Source: Antedon bifida
Lineage: Eukaryota; Echinodermata; Crinoidea; Comatulida; Antedonidae
Direction: 5' to 3'
Assembly: GCA_963402885.1 (NCBI GenBank)
Contig: OY727097.1
Coordinates: 9,486,001-9,550,000 of the forward strand
Length of the DNA stretch: 64,000 nt
This document shows positions 49,141 through 64,000 of the stretch, piece by piece; position 1 is the stretch's first letter, and each line of letters starts with the position of its first letter. The translations under genes and the position numbers were made by a program. The notes below the pieces were generated by a model. It worked only from the letters and a program-made list of their open reading frames with translations. It did no database searches and was not told where the DNA came from.

Positions 49141-49740
49141 AGCTGGGTTACATTTTCCTCATATTACACAACCTTTCATGCAGCGGGGTTGGTAAGAGAT
49201 AATGACATGGTGCCAACGGGTTATTTAATTTACTTGCAAAGTGTCTTTAGTAATACAGTATATTGAAAAGACACTAATTCCCTCAAATAGTTAAATTTGC
49301 TGATGACATTCACACAAGTATCACAGGCACAATCCCTAAAAATTATGAGAGCACTTACAGGATTGACAATCACAATTTAATTCATTGGTGCATGGAGTAA
49401 TTATTACTCCATGATTGGTGTGATAGAAATTGTCTGAACATAAATGGCCATAGATGAAAAATTGTCATAGAATACTAACACCGACATGGTGTATGCGAAA
49501 GCCAACCAACGATTTTTTATATAAAATTAACTGTGTAACTTTTATTAAATATTAGGAGGCAAACATACATTAGGCAGTGGTGCTAAAACCTTTGACCACT
49601 GGACTTATCGTAGTTTACCAAGGAATATATGATGTTGAGGATTCTCAACATATCGTCATTCACGTGAAGTTGTGCAACTAATTTCCATGACGTTTACAAT
49701 TGCGCAACGTGACTCTTATTAAACTGTTAAACCTTAAAGG
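49140..49740 (+). pseudogene. LINE reverse-transcriptase fragment, copy 1
   Basis: At 49293 the plus strand reads KFADDIHTSITGTI, then a segment like NHNLIHWC, which matches the [FY]ADD catalytic motif and following region of non-LTR reverse transcriptases. Flanks are decayed. A 23-bp palindrome CATGGAGTAAT/ATTACTCCATG follows at about 49393. The same fragment recurs at 53930-54560. Confidence 0.65.
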
Positions 49741-50100
49741 AATCGGGTATATTCCACTTTACTTCCGGAGAGGACAAACAAGTGAGATGCATTGGATAAG
49801 TTAAACAAAGTATCAAAAATATATTTCTAGGTAATAGTGCTGATATGGGTTATTTCATTTATAATGTGTCTCATGTGTACCTTCAAGTGCATTTTCAAAT
49901 CGCTATTCCGTTTAAATTTCTTTCCACAATGTTCACATTCATAATCATCATCATCATCTCCTGTGTGTAACTAATTTCCATGACGTTTACAATTGCGCAA
50001 CGTGACTCTTATTAAACTGTTAAACCTTAAAGAAATCGGGTATATTCCACTTTACTTCCGGAGAGAACAAACAAGTGAGATGCATTGGATAAGTTAAACA
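49670..50100 (-). repeat. Orphan finger flanked by 130-bp direct repeats
   Basis: The block TAATTTCCATGACGTTTACA to GGATAAGTTAAACAAA occurs at 49678-49808 and 49973-50101. A single degenerate zinc finger (helix around NSDLKM) lies between, at about 49860-49970, and ends in a CATCATCATCATC run. A third copy of the block is at about 54471-54580. Confidence 0.7.
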
Positions 50101-50101
50101 A

Positions 50102-51290
50102 AGGTTAAATAAAACCAAGAGTAACTATTACTTAATATCTAAAACATATCCAATGTAAAACTAATTACAATAGTGAAACAGTAACAATTACATCTGCAAA
50201 AAGAAAGCATAGGCCTATACATGTTTGTTGATAAAGGTGGTCTTAAGATTTGATTTTAAAAAGAATTTGCAGATTTAAGTTTAGAAGTTGGTTACAAAGA
50301 AATTGAACAGCAAGCATAATATGTGAGGTACAACAAATGTATGTACAGGCTGCATTCTAAATGTAAACACAACATTCTAAATCTCACAGTATTCTAATAT
50401 TTACAAGATTCGAATTCGACATTTTGAATTTATGTTAATAACACACTTCCTGACCCGATTTTGGTAAACTTTGGAAATTATGTTCATTTCAACAAGGAGA
50501 ATATTAAGAGACTTGTTTTTCTGCAGTTTCTAAATTGTTCGCATAGTATAATGTCATTTAAGCATTTATAACATAATATATGACGTCACAACTACCATAT
50601 GACGTCATAGGTACGTCATATGGGAATTTAAATATGCTAATTAGAATGTTTAATGTCACATTTATATCTACTTGTAATGCACTTAGGTGGTTTAAATCCA
50701 ACCGTTAAGGAGATATGGGGCCTTAAAATAGCAAATGGCCATTTTGAATTTATGCTAATTAACCCACTTCCCGATGTCTGATTTTGGTAAACCATATAAA
50801 ACTATAAAAATTCTGTTGCAATTTGTTCTAGGTTCACCTTATTTTTTACTATTAATCGTCAATAAATAATTATCTAACTCAACGTTTAATTAAAATTAGT
50901 AGGCATAATGGTTTCTTAGAGACAATTAATACTTAAATCAAGATGGACATCCATATTTGGGGCAAATAGTTGAACCTAAACTCGTTTTAATTGTCAATAA
51001 CTAATTATCTAACTCAATTTCATTAGTAAACAGGGCCGGGTTACATCGGGTGGTTAAAATCAGTAACGAAAGTACGAACCAACTTTATATACCATCGAGA
51101 AAACATTGTAGAAGGAACGCGCGATTTACCGAATTTTGCCCTTACGTAAATTTATATATAGATTCATACAATTCAATGTACGGTACATGATATACAAAAT
51201 ATAACCACAACAATGTATTATACAACTTGTTTACAAGTATCAAAAATATATTTATAGGTAATAGTGCTGATATGGGCTTATTTCATTTAT
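50102..51290. other. AT-rich spacer, no gene recognised
   Basis: It contains TATGACGTCA palindromes near 50579-50630 and, from about 50840, the trailer repeat shared with 46080-46640. No coding frame is supported. Confidence 0.5.
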
Positions 51291-51400
51291 AATGTGTCTC
51301 ATGTGTACCTTCAAGTGTATTTTCAAATCGCTATTCCGTTTAAATTTCTTTCCACAACGTTCACATTCACCATCATCATCTCCTGTGTGTACTCTCGAGT
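51291..51400 (-). pseudogene. Single zinc-finger relic
   Basis: One finger with [16 protein letters not shown]-like sequence, ending in the GATGATGATGG run also seen near 49950, then fused to spacer. It has no start or leader. Confidence 0.6.
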
Positions 51401-51822
51401 GGAGAAGAGGATGGGTGCAAAGAGGAACAATTTTTAAATATATTCTTTATCCATTCAGTAACGAAATATTAATTGTGTTCATGTTTTACAAGCAATATAC
51501 CACTAAATACAGTAAAACATTGCGATTTTAAATACTTTATTGAAACTGTCACCGTCATAGTCGATTGAAATATAGTACAGTACATGTAACGATACACCAC
51601 TACGACGTTTTATTTACATTTTTTGTACAATATTAATTAACACAAACATTGAGAAGCAACTGTCGGTAATAAAGTTTATTTGTAAACTTTTATATACATT
51701 ATGTGTTTATATGTAAAAAAGTTTGTGAAAAAACACCTCTATTCGGGGCAAATTCCCCTTAATCGTCAATAAATAATTATCTAACAAATGGTTTTCAATT
51801 GTTTCTTAGAGCCAATTCATAC

Positions 51823-52830
51823 TTAAGTTGGTTTCTGGCCTGTGTGTACTTTCAAGTGCGTTTTCAAATGGCTATTCCGTTTGAATTTCTTTTCACAATG
51901 TTCACATTCATATGGTGTCTCTCCTGTGTGTACTCTCAAGTGCATCTTCAAACTCCCACTTTGGTTAAATTTCTTTCCACAATATTCACATTCATAAGGT
52001 GTCTCTCCTGTGTGTACTCTCAAGTGGGTTCTCAAACCGCTATTCCGTTTAAATTTCTTTCCACAATGTTTACATTCATATGGTGTCTCTCCTGTGTGTA
52101 CTCTCAAGTGCATCTTCAAACTCCCACTTTGGTTAAATTTCTTTCCACAATGTTCACATTCATATGGTGTCTCTCCTGTGTGTAATCTCAAGTGCGTTTT
52201 CAAATTGCTATTCCGTTTAAATTTCTTTCCACAATGTTCACATTCATATGGTGCCTCTCCTGTGTGTATTCTCAAATGCATCTTCAAATTCCCAATTTCT
52301 TTAAATTTCTTCCCACAATGTTCACATTCATAAGGTGTCTCTCCTGTGTGTACTCTTAAGTGCGTTTTCAAATGGCTATTCCGTTTAAATTTCTTTCCAC
52401 AATGTTCACATTCATATGGTGTCTCTCCTGTGTGTAATCTCAAATGCACCTTCAAATTCCAAATTTCTTTAAATTTCTTTCCACAATGTTCACATTCATA
52501 TGGTGTCTCTCCTGTGTGTACTCTCAAGTGCGTTTTCAAATGGCTATTCCGTTTAAATTTCTTTCCACAATGTTCACATTCATAAGGTGTCTCTCCTTTA
52601 TGTATTCTCAATTGATCTTTCAAATGCCCACTTGTCTCTCCTGTGGGTGTTTTCAAATTCTTCCCGCAATGTTCATTTTCGTTTGTTGGGTCTTCTTCTT
52701 TGTCTATTCTCACTAAATTTGTTTTAATTGTCTCGTTGTAGTTTTCACACTCTTCTGTATGTATTCCTAAATGCACCTTCAAATAAATTAACTCAAATTT
52801 ATCTCCACAATGTTCACATTTGTATTCCAT
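51823..52830 (-). CDS. C2H2 zinc-finger protein, array locus G15, nine fingers
   Basis: A 335-residue frame from ATG. The N-terminal module is of the diverged type ([18 protein letters not shown], with [21 protein letters not shown]). Nine canonical fingers follow: RNSHLKT, EIWNLKV, RNSHLKT, EIGNLKM, RNSNLKT, QSGSLKM, RNSGLRT, QSGSLKM and RNSHLKT. The first four alternate two module types, which suggests duplication of a two-finger unit. The trailer is of the left-array type, so the gene is a mosaic of the two subfamilies. Probably a nuclear DNA-binding protein. Confidence 0.8.
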   Translation of the reverse strand: MEYKCEHCGDKFELIYLKVHLGIHTEECENYNETIKTNLVRIDKEEDPTNENEHCGKNLKTPTGETSGHLKDQLRIHKGETPYECEHCGKKFKRNSHLKTHLRVHTGETPYECEHCGKKFKEIWNLKVHLRLHTGETPYECEHCGKKFKRNSHLKTHLRVHTGETPYECEHCGKKFKEIGNLKMHLRIHTGEAPYECEHCGKKFKRNSNLKTHLRLHTGETPYECEHCGKKFNQSGSLKMHLRVHTGETPYECKHCGKKFKRNSGLRTHLRVHTGETPYECEYCGKKFNQSGSLKMHLRVHTGETPYECEHCEKKFKRNSHLKTHLKVHTGQKPT

Positions 52831-53930
52831 GATGTTTTTCGTTCAACCTTGTGAAAACGTATAACTGCATTAAACAGTATCTTTATTATTTTGTGTGAAT
52901 AGCTCACAGTTATATACTGCAGTTTTACTGCTGGCTGGTTGTGAAGGCTGTAATCCTCCCGAGTCCGCAAAATGCAATCCAAATCACGGACGTGCGCGAG
53001 CGGCATTCCTTTGTATTTTTGGGGAGCGGAAAAATATAGCGTGAGATACCTCTTTATGGCGGCGTTCTAAAAATGGACTTCAAAAAGGAATATTATTTTC
53101 TTTTCCCAATTGTGCCCAATAATCCATGCCTCGGTCTTTTTAAAGGAATCCTTGTATACTCGAAAAAGTAATGTAGGGGATAGATAGGCTGACTGCTAAC
53201 ATACAGTACTTCCTTGGTTGTTTGATAGGTACAATAAAAAAAATACTCTAGTCCGATTGGCAACGCAAAGTTGTATTTTTGTTTGAAGGTTAATAAAAAA
53301 GACTTTGAATAGGTCATTATTCTACTTTCGTAGAAAAAAAAAACTGTTAAAAATCAATTTGTGGACTATAAAAAGACAAAATAAACCGTTAAATTCACCC
53401 AAAAACACAAATATGAGTATTTTTTGCTATAAGTTTTTTCAGCTCAAATTGTTGGTCAAAGTGAATCCACTATTATGTGACAGTAAAATGGCCTATTATA
53501 TAAAAAAAGTATAAAACATTATTTTTCAGTATATCTTTAATATCAAAAATAAAAAAATTATTATTGAAGGTTTATTTATTAAAACAAACAGGTAGTGGCA
53601 GCAAAAGCTAAATTGTTACAATATTTATAAAATATATAAAATGAATTAAAATATTAAAAGTTATAACAAACATCAAAAAAGAATAACAAAAATTAAAAGC
53701 TGGTTTTCATTAGAACGTCACCCTATTGCACGAAAATTGTTTAACATGAATGGAACATCAAAAAGGTAACAAGAACATCATATACATTGTATTCCTAAAA
53801 AAAGTGATTAAAAAGGTAGACGAGAAAGTACTGACTCTTATATTGTATTGCACACTAATTATGTCCCATTAAGTAAGGGATATGACTGTCTCTCAATTTG
53901 TTGATTCTGTATTTATTTTTCAGCTGGGTT
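52831..53930. repeat. Diverged leader and upstream spacer of G15
   Basis: The donor GAG|GTATCTC is on the minus strand near 53043-53053, and the acceptor AAG|GTTGAACG lies before the ATG. The spacer repeats 48340-49140. No gene is recognised. Confidence 0.6.
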
Positions 53931-54560
53931 ACATTTTTCTCATATTACACAACCTTTCATGCGGCGGGGTAGGTAAGAGATAACGGCATGGGCCAACGGG
54001 TTATTTAATTGACTTGTTAAGCCATGGCATTTTTTCTTGGTAATATATTGAAACACACTAATTCTCCACCCGCCCGCCCCAATGTTGGGTCTTATCTCAA
54101 ATAGTTAAATTTGCTGATGACAGTCACACAAGTATCACAGGCACAATCTCAAAAAGTTATGAGAGCACTTTCAGGATTGACGATCACAATTTAATTAATT
54201 GGTGCATGGAGTAATTATTACTCCATGATTGGTTGATAGAAATTGTCTAAACATAAATCAATAGATGAAAAATTGTCATAAAATACTACACCAACGACTG
54301 TACTTTTTAAAAATAAAATTAAATGTGTAACTTGTATTAATTAGGAGGCAAACAATGTGCATACATTAGCCAGTGGTGTTAAAACCACTGGACTTATCGT
54401 AGTTTACCAAGCAATATATGATGCTGAGGATACTCAACATATCGTCATTCACGTGAAGTTGTGCAACTAATTTCCATGACGTTTACAATTGCGCAACATG
54501 ACTCTTATTAAACTGTTAAACCTTAAAGGAATCGGGTATATTCCACTTTACTTCCGGAGA
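53930..54560 (+). pseudogene. LINE reverse-transcriptase fragment, copy 2
   Basis: Homologue of 49140-49740, with FADD at about 54107-54121 and the same palindrome CATGGAGTAATTATTACTCCATG. Carried by unit duplication. Confidence 0.65.
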
Positions 54561-54811
54561 GGACAAAACAAGTGAGACGCATTGGATTGAAACTATTAAC
54601 AACATTTTCATTTAATATCAAATTATAAAATAATGTACATAGGCAACTTACTAGCATATTCTATTTAAAGATTAAATAAAAGTTAAATAAAAGCAAGAGT
54701 AACTATTACTTAATGTCTATAACATATCCGATGCAAAACTAGTGAAAACAAGAACAATTACTTGCAAAAAGAAAGCATATACATGTTTGTTTGATAAAGG
54801 TGTACAGTATT

Positions 54812-55486
54812 CTAAATCTCTTCTGTGTGTACTCTCAAGTGCGTTTTCAAATTCCCGCTCTGTTTAAATTTCTTTCCACAATGTTCACATTCATAAGGTG
54901 TCTCTCCTGTGTGTATTCTCAAATGCATCTTCAAATTCCAATTTTTTTTACATTTCTTGCCACAATGTTCACATTGATATGGTGTCTCTCCTGTGTGTAC
55001 TCTCAAGTGCGTTTTCAAATGGCTATTCCGTTTAAATTTCTTTCCACAATGTTCACATTCATATAGTGTCTCTCCTGTGTGTACTCTCAAGTGCGTTATG
55101 AAATGCCCACTCTGTTTAAATTTCTTTCCACAATGTTCACATTCATAAGGTGTCTCTCCTGTGTGTACTCTCAAGTGCGTTTTCAAATGGCTATTCCGTT
55201 TAAATTTCTTTCCACAATGTTCACATTCATAAGGTTTCTCTCCTGTGTGTATTCTCAAATGCCCTCTTGTCTTGTCTCCTGTGGGTGTTTTCAAATTCTT
55301 CCCGCAATGTTCATTTTCGTTTGTTGGGTCTTCTTCTTTGTCTATTCTCACTAAATTTGTTTTAAAATCATCTTCACATAATCTTGTCTCGTTGTAGTTT
55401 TCACACTCTTCTGTATGTATTCCTAAATGCACCTTCAAATAAATTAACTCAAATTTATCTCCACAATGTTCACATTTGTATTCCAT
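54812..55486 (-). CDS. C2H2 zinc-finger protein, array locus G16, five fingers
   Basis: A 224-residue frame from ATG. The diverged N-terminal module (FKTNLVRIDKEEDPTNENEH) has a shortened degenerate finger, TGDKTRGHLRIH. Then come fingers RNSHLKT, QSGHFIT, RNSHLKT, KNWNLKM and QSGNLKT. It ends TEEI and a stop, where the DNA joins unrelated spacer (about 54812), so C-terminal fingers may be lost. The finger with KNWN has CGKKCKKN in place of CGKKFK, losing the core phenylalanine. Probably DNA-binding. Confidence 0.75.
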   Translation of the reverse strand: MEYKCEHCGDKFELIYLKVHLGIHTEECENYNETRLCEDDFKTNLVRIDKEEDPTNENEHCGKNLKTPTGDKTRGHLRIHTGEKPYECEHCGKKFKRNSHLKTHLRVHTGETPYECEHCGKKFKQSGHFITHLRVHTGETLYECEHCGKKFKRNSHLKTHLRVHTGETPYQCEHCGKKCKKNWNLKMHLRIHTGETPYECEHCGKKFKQSGNLKTHLRVHTEEI

Positions 55487-56915
55487 GATGTTTTTCGTTC
55501 AACCTTGTGAAAACGTATAACTGCATTAACAGTATCTTTATTATTTTGTGTGAATAGCTCACAGTTATATATAGGCCTACAGCAGTTTACTGCTGGCTGG
55601 TTGTAAAGGCGGTAATCCTCCTGGGTCCGCAAACTGCAATCACTTCGCGGACGTGCGGCATTCCCTTGTATTTTTGGGGAGCGAAAAATTAGCGTGACTA
55701 CCTCTTTATGATGGATAATTCGCGGCGTTCTAAAAATGAACCTCAAAAGGAATATTATTTTCATTTCCCAATTGTGCACAATAGGCCTAATCCATGCCTC
55801 GGTCTTTTTTAAGGAGTCCTTGTATACTCGAAAAAGTAATGTATGAGATAGGCTGATTGTAATCAATAAAAAAATACTCTAGTCCGATTGACAACGCAAA
55901 GTTGTCTTTTTGTTTGAAGGTTAATAAAAAAGACTTTGAATATGTCATTATTCTACTTTCGTAGAAAAAACTGTTAAAAATCAATTTGTGACTTATAAAA
56001 AGACAAAATAAACCGTTAAATTCAACCAAAACCCATCAATTTGAGTATTTTTTGCTTTATATTACAGCTTTTCCAGGTACTATAATGTTTTCAGCTTAAA
56101 TTGTTGAGTGAAGTGAATCCACTATTATTTGACATTAAAATTATTATAAAAAAAGTATAAAACATTATTTTTCAGGGGGGACAATATATCTTTAATATCA
56201 AAAATAAATAATTATTATTTAAAGTTTATTTATTAAAACAAACTAGTAGTGGCAGTAAAAGCTAAATTGTTACAATATTTATAAAATGAATTAAAAGTTA
56301 TAACAAACATCAAAAACATACATAAACATCAAGAATAACAAAAATTAAAAGCTGGTTTTCACTATTAAAACGTACAGTCACCCTATTGCACGCAAGTTGT
56401 ATAACATGAATGGAGCATCAAAAAGGTAACATTTTCATTTAATATCAAATTATAAAACAATGTACAGTAGTTTCAACATCAGCTGACATGTATATAGGCA
56501 ACTTACAAGCATATGCTATTTAAAGATTAAATAAAAGTTAAATAAAACCAAGAGTAACTATTACTTAATATCTATAACATATCCGATGTAAACCTAATTA
56601 CAATAGTGAAACAAGAACAATTACTTCTGCAAAAAGAAAGCATATACATGTTTGTTTGATAATAAAGGTGGTCTTAAGATTTGATTTTAAAAAAAATTTG
56701 CAGATTTAAGTTTAGAAGTTGGTTACAAAGAAATTGAACAGCAAGCATAATATGTGAGGTACAACTAATGGTATGTACAGGCTGTATTCTAAATGTATGT
56801 ACACAGTTTTAATGAATGTACATTATTAAAAATGAATATACAGTATTTCTAGTGCAAGTAATGTACAGAATTCAAAAAATGTATGTATAGTACGGTATTC
56901 TAAATGTATTTACAG
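55487..56915. repeat. Diverged leader and upstream spacer of G16
   Basis: The donor GAG|GTAGTC lies near 55697-55704 (minus) and the acceptor AAG|GTTGAACG before the ATG. The spacer matches 48340-49000 and 53100-53700. From 56540 it also matches 50105-50350. No gene is recognised. Confidence 0.55.
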
Positions 56916-56919
56916 TACA

Positions 56920-58625
<1,706 letters not shown>

Positions 58626-58737
58626 ATATTTCATGATTCTGGTTTTTTTCGTTCATTCTTACAAAACTGTAAAAGAAATAAACTAAATAGATTAATAAAT
58701 TAAATAGCATTAATTAATACTGTAGTAGTAAACGTGA

Positions 58738-58790
58738 AAAGAAGCCCAAGAACTTCTATGGGGGTTCTTTGGTGGGCTTCTTTGTGAGGT
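58738..58790. repeat. Short hairpin AAAGAAGCCC/GGGCTTCTTT
   Basis: Imperfect inverted repeat: AAAGAAGCCCAAGAAC and GGTTCTTTGGTGGGCTTCTT around a short G-rich loop. Possibly a small element end; function unknown. Confidence 0.5.
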
Positions 58791-58899
58791 TACTTTTGCA
58801 AATTAAAAAAAACAACACGAATTCTGATTGCATCCAAATAAGAAAACGATATTAACCATTGTAGTCGTATTGGGAATATTTAGGTAAAGACAATATGAA

Positions 58900-60985
58900 T
58901 TTGCTTTTCTAACTGATCGGCTAGTTAGAAAAATTAGAGATAACCTTTCTTACGATGTCTATTTTGATAATAATGGAGAATTCCTCAATGATTTTGCTAT
59001 TGATTTTGATATTGGTAAAGATGCTGTACAGTATCTCTTGCAAAGAATAACAAAGTCCCTGGTTTGGACAATATTACAAATGAATTACTTAAAAATGGAG
59101 GAATATATATTATTAAAATTTTAACAAAATTATTGAATTGGAAGAAATTCCGAAGGACTGGAATAGTTCCATTATTCATAAGAAAGGTAGCCGTAGAATT
59201 TTGGACAACTATAGAGGAATCGTTAACCTCCTCGTGTGTTTCTAAGATCTTTAATATAATTGTACCATTTAACATTTCAAACTATTTTGAAAATAATGAT
59301 ACTTTTTCCCGAGTTCCAGGGAGGCTTTTGGGCAACATATAGATGTGAAGACCATATTTTTACTCTTAAGAGTATTATTGCTTGCAGACTTAATAAAAAT
59401 AAACACACCTATATGGCCTTCCTGGACTTCCGTAAAGCATTCGACAGTGTCTGGCGAAACGGCTTACTTAAAGCCGTTTGGTCATCAGGTAGGCCTATTA
59501 GGGGTAAAATATGGTGATTGATGGATAAACTTTATGAAGATGTTAAAGGTTCTGTAAGATTTGGAGATAGACACAGAATTCTTCAATATTAAACAGGGTG
59601 TAAAGCAAGGCTTTGTACTTCCTCCAATCCTATTTAACATTTTCATAAATAAAAGAAAATGCTAGTATCAAACAATGCTGGTATCAAAATAAATAACACT
59701 TTGATAGGTGGGTTATTCTGGGCATCAGTTACCAATAACAAACATGAATTGTCAAAAATGCTTGATCTTGCAGCATTATTTGCTAAAAAATGGAAGTTAA
59801 ATTTTAACTTTGATAAATCCAATGTTCTGGTTTTTCGGGAAAGAATTGAAAGTCATAAGCAATGGAAGCTAGGGTAATAGATTTATTGTTGAAGCAGAAA
59901 CTTACAAAATACTTTGGTGTCCATATTTCTAGGAAACTGAATGAAAATGTACAGTTCCAAAATGTAATTACAAAATGCAATAGGTTTATAGCTTATATCA
60001 AATTGTTACAGGGTATTTTTTGGAGATATATTATGGAAGACAATCGGTCTACCTGCAATTAATTACGAATCAGCTGTTTGGTGTTCGTTAAATAAAGTTG
60101 ATATTAGAAAAATTACAATACAATTGCAAATGGCTATATATATTCTTAAGGCGTCTTGAAACACGCTGCATGCAACATTATATGGTGAACTGGGTTGGTT
60201 TCCAATAAATGTCGCACACAATAGCGTATAAAATATTTTAATCGAATTGTACACATGGCTCTGCTTCAACTGTAATTTAACTTTAATTGTAATCAGAATG
60301 ATTTTCGTTTTAAATGTTCAACATGCTTACACACTACTTTTTCTAAATGTTGATTAGATAATTTGAGAGATATGTAACACGATGGATAACCCCACCGTAG
60401 ATCTGACCAACTTTATGTTGTCGAAGATTAAAGAATGTGCTTGTATTGATTGAAGGAGTGATCTTGCATTAAAATGTTCTCTTTTGGACTATCAAATTAT
60501 TAAAGAAACCTCCTGCGATCTAATACGTTACCATTTAACAGACTACTGGTCAGATAAAAGCAATAATGACGGTCTATGTACCCTATGTAACTCTAAATCC
60601 ACTATTGATCTTAGGCATTTCCTTTTTTCATGTCCTGCGCTCCAGAATATTAGACTGGAGGAATTGGAAATACTCAAGCAAAATCTATCAAATGCAATTG
60701 ATGTTTGGAACCAATTTAATAATGGAACAATAGAACAATAAATATATGTTCTTGGTTTACCTGTACTTGATCTTCCTACAAATATTGAAGTTGCAGTCGA
60801 TAGATTTTGTTAAGGTTTCACCAAATGGGCAAGGAAAAAGAGAAGGGAAATCAACAATGAAAATGATTAGTTCTTTGCTTTTTAAACTTTTTTTAATGTT
60901 ATCATTATTAGTCGCATGCAAACGCAACTCTACAGCTCACTATGTCGGTTGGTTGGTTGGTCGGTTGGTTGGTAAACACTAATTC
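58900..60985 (+). pseudogene. LINE reverse transcriptase, decayed
   Basis: Frames on the plus strand carry non-LTR reverse-transcriptase pieces in order: DNITNELLK near 59064, KFRRTGIVPLFIRK near 59142, DHIFTLKSII and FLDFRKAFDSVWRNGLL (59350-59470), a QGF-like region near 59600, and a C-terminal C..C...H...C knuckle (CTLCNSKSTIDLRHFLFSCP) at about 60575-60640. Several frameshifts and stops separate them, and the catalytic ADD box is missing. The tail has GGTTGGTC repeats (60948-60974). Probably a jockey/CR1-like element; clade not certain. Confidence 0.75.
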
Positions 60986-61565
60986 AAATTTGAGCATACA
61001 ACTGCAGCCATGTATATGGCCTTGTTTTTTATATCTTGAACATATTTTATTTTAAGTTTCCTTGTAAATAGGCATATTTTTAAATTTTTTCTCTAACTTT
61101 TACTTTACTTTGGACACACCTTCATTCAAGAAGTGTGCCACTGTTTCAAAAGTATTACTTTTGCTAATTTTTTTTTTTGTATCTTGTGCATAATTTAGTT
61201 TAAGTTTCCTTGTACTGTAAATAGGCCTATTGTTAATTAAAAATTTAAAAGTGTAACTTCCAAATTAATTATTATTACATTAAGTATGGGGGTGTTCACT
61301 ATCTAAGAGCCTATTAAACATGTGCGTCACCCAATGTGTAGCCAAAACATTATTTACACTCCTAAATATACAATCGCGTATTCTGTAATTTTACTCAACA
61401 CTATTCAATTGTTGTTTGACGTTCATCGTGGAGGTGAAATACATTCGCCAATTTGGTTCAACAAATTACACAAGAAACTCAAATCATGAAAATAAAAGGG
61501 TGCGAAATAGTTAAAAATGTAAAATCGTTAAAATTTTGGGCTTTACCGTAAGTATGTGTTTAAAA
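60986..61565. other. LINE 3' UTR remnants and spacer
   Basis: It contains a partial duplication of the phrase TAAGTTTCCTTGTA..AATAGG (about 61053 and 61200). No gene is recognised. Confidence 0.5.
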
Positions 61566-61569
61566 TCTC

Positions 61570-62757
<1,188 letters not shown>

Positions 62758-63165
62758 GATGTTGGTTTTCGTTCAATCTTACAATTGTAAAAACGTATAA
62801 CTGCATTTACAGTATCTTTATTATTTTGTGTGAATAGCTCACAGTTAAACCAACAAACCGATAAAGATATTTCTTCTATAGTATTATGCAGGTAGTAAAA
62901 CTGCAGCTTTTTGCTGGCTGGTTTTAAGGGCGGTAATCCTCTCGGGTCCGCAAAATGCGATCCACTTCGCGGACGTGCGAGAGCGTTTCTTTGTATGTTT
63001 GGGGAGGGGAAAATATAGCGTGCTTAACTCGCCCTGTTATGACGATAATTCGCGGTGTTTTAAAAATAGAGATTTTGGACCTTAGAAAAAAAGGAATATT
63101 AGTTTCATTTTACAATTGCACGCCAGTAGCCAGGATTTTTTTACAGGGTCTTTAAAAAAAAGGCA
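62758..63165 (-). promoter_or_regulatory. 5' leader of G18, splice donor mutated
   Basis: Array leader copy in which the conserved GAG|GTAAGC reads GAG|TTAAGC on the minus strand. The acceptor next to ATTGAACG is kept. Confidence 0.65.
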
Positions 63166-63169
63166 CTTC

Positions 63170-64000
63170 TCACTCCCTAGAGGATATTACCCTCCACCCC
63201 ACCTGCCTTTTTCATAATATTAAAAACGTATGTGAATTAATAAAAAAGGATCAAGACTTAGAAAACACCAATTGTTGCCCGCCGCGCCTCCACCTTCATC
63301 CCCTGCCAAATACAATGCAAACATCGTAAACATAGCCCTGAGTCAGTGGATCACATGCAAAATCTACCTGTCTCTAAACCAAGGCAATTCGATTGCCTTG
63401 CTCTAACACCCAGTGACGACATATATCTTAACAAACAAGAGTTTTCTGGCCCATGTCAGAACATCTTGAACGCTAGGTGCGGAAATTGGCCCGTGTACTT
63501 TGAAAATATCAGGCCATGTTTGGTAGAAAATAGGCGTACATTTAGATAATGTACACCGCACTATATAGCCAACAACAACAGCTGTAAGAAATTTAGTTCG
63601 TTGACTTTTGAACGTTTTTGGACACAGGGTATTTGTTTACAATTTTGGTGAAACTGCAAAGTTCCACTTATTTTAAATAAGATATTTCTTTTCTTATGCA
63701 GGTAGATACTGCAGTACAACAATTGTTAGTGCCCAATAATACTTTACGAAAGGGGGAAGTAATTCGGCCCTGGTTTTGATGGAGATAATAGAAAATCGTA
63801 TAAAGAATTGAACGGCACCGTCTTAAAAGAAGGGTACGAGTGAGTGTAAACTCGAAAAAATAATATTGATGATACTGTATTGTGGCATGTTGCCTCATTA
63901 GTTGTTGGATAGGTACTATTAACATCTAGTCAGAGTTACAACGCTGTATAATTTATTATAACTAGACGCGTACCATCTAGGTCATGCCCACAGATGTTTT
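63170..64000. repeat. Array spacer, block B1 type, runs off the window
   Basis: Homologous to 12240-13020 and 17450-18240. The array probably continues to the right. No gene is recognised. Confidence 0.7.

Overview
The window looks like nuclear DNA of an animal, most likely an echinoderm or close ambulacrarian. It is AT-rich, has spliced genes with GT..AG introns, a tRNA-derived repeat, many MITE- and LINE-type repeats, and the palindromic word TAGGCCTA scattered through the single-copy parts. The taxon is an inference from sequence style; no species marker was seen.

Layout. (1) 1-5244: a minus-strand spliced gene with a SAM domain (SAMD3-like). Six exons are visible and the 3' end runs off the left edge. 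Its introns hold a MITE, a hAT-like element and a large fold-back element with its own target duplication. (2) 5.3-6.7 kb: unique spacer with a 36-bp-stem hairpin whose loop resembles a hammerhead ribozyme core. (3) 6.7-30 kb and 43.1-64 kb: a head-to-tail array of minus-strand C2H2 zinc-finger genes. I count about 18 loci. Ten are intact by reading frame (G1, G2, G3, G4, G6, G8, G11, G15, G16, G18) and the rest are broken or fragments. All share an N-terminal module, a conserved 5' leader with a splice donor, and a 3' trailer with AATAAA. They differ mainly in finger number and in the DNA-contact residues. Units of about 2.4 kb and 5.2 kb have been duplicated repeatedly, often with the same transposon insertions and the same mutations. 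(4) 30098-43132: a 13,035-bp, nearly perfect palindrome (arms of about 6.48 kb, 65-bp spacer) inserted into one zinc-finger unit. It has a 6-bp target duplication (ATACTG) and AG...CT termini. Each arm carries a PC4/SUB1-like gene, a broken Polinton-type integrase N-terminus, a spliced Bcl-2-like gene and a truncated packaging-ATPase start. I read it as an integrated, defective, snap-back genome of a Polinton/Maverick or adintovirus-like virus. (5) 44093-45727: a TTAA-flanked non-autonomous transposon, with an empty site in the paralogous copy near 19.05 kb. (6) 58.4-61.3 kb: remains of LINE elements, one of which breaks a zinc-finger gene start.

How the parts relate. The zinc-finger genes are probably nuclear DNA-binding proteins diversifying by duplication and conversion, as in other animal zinc-finger clusters. 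The integrated palindrome is the most unusual object here. It combines virus hallmark remnants with a transcription-coactivator homologue and a probable apoptosis regulator that still has an intron at the position expected for animal Bcl-2 genes.
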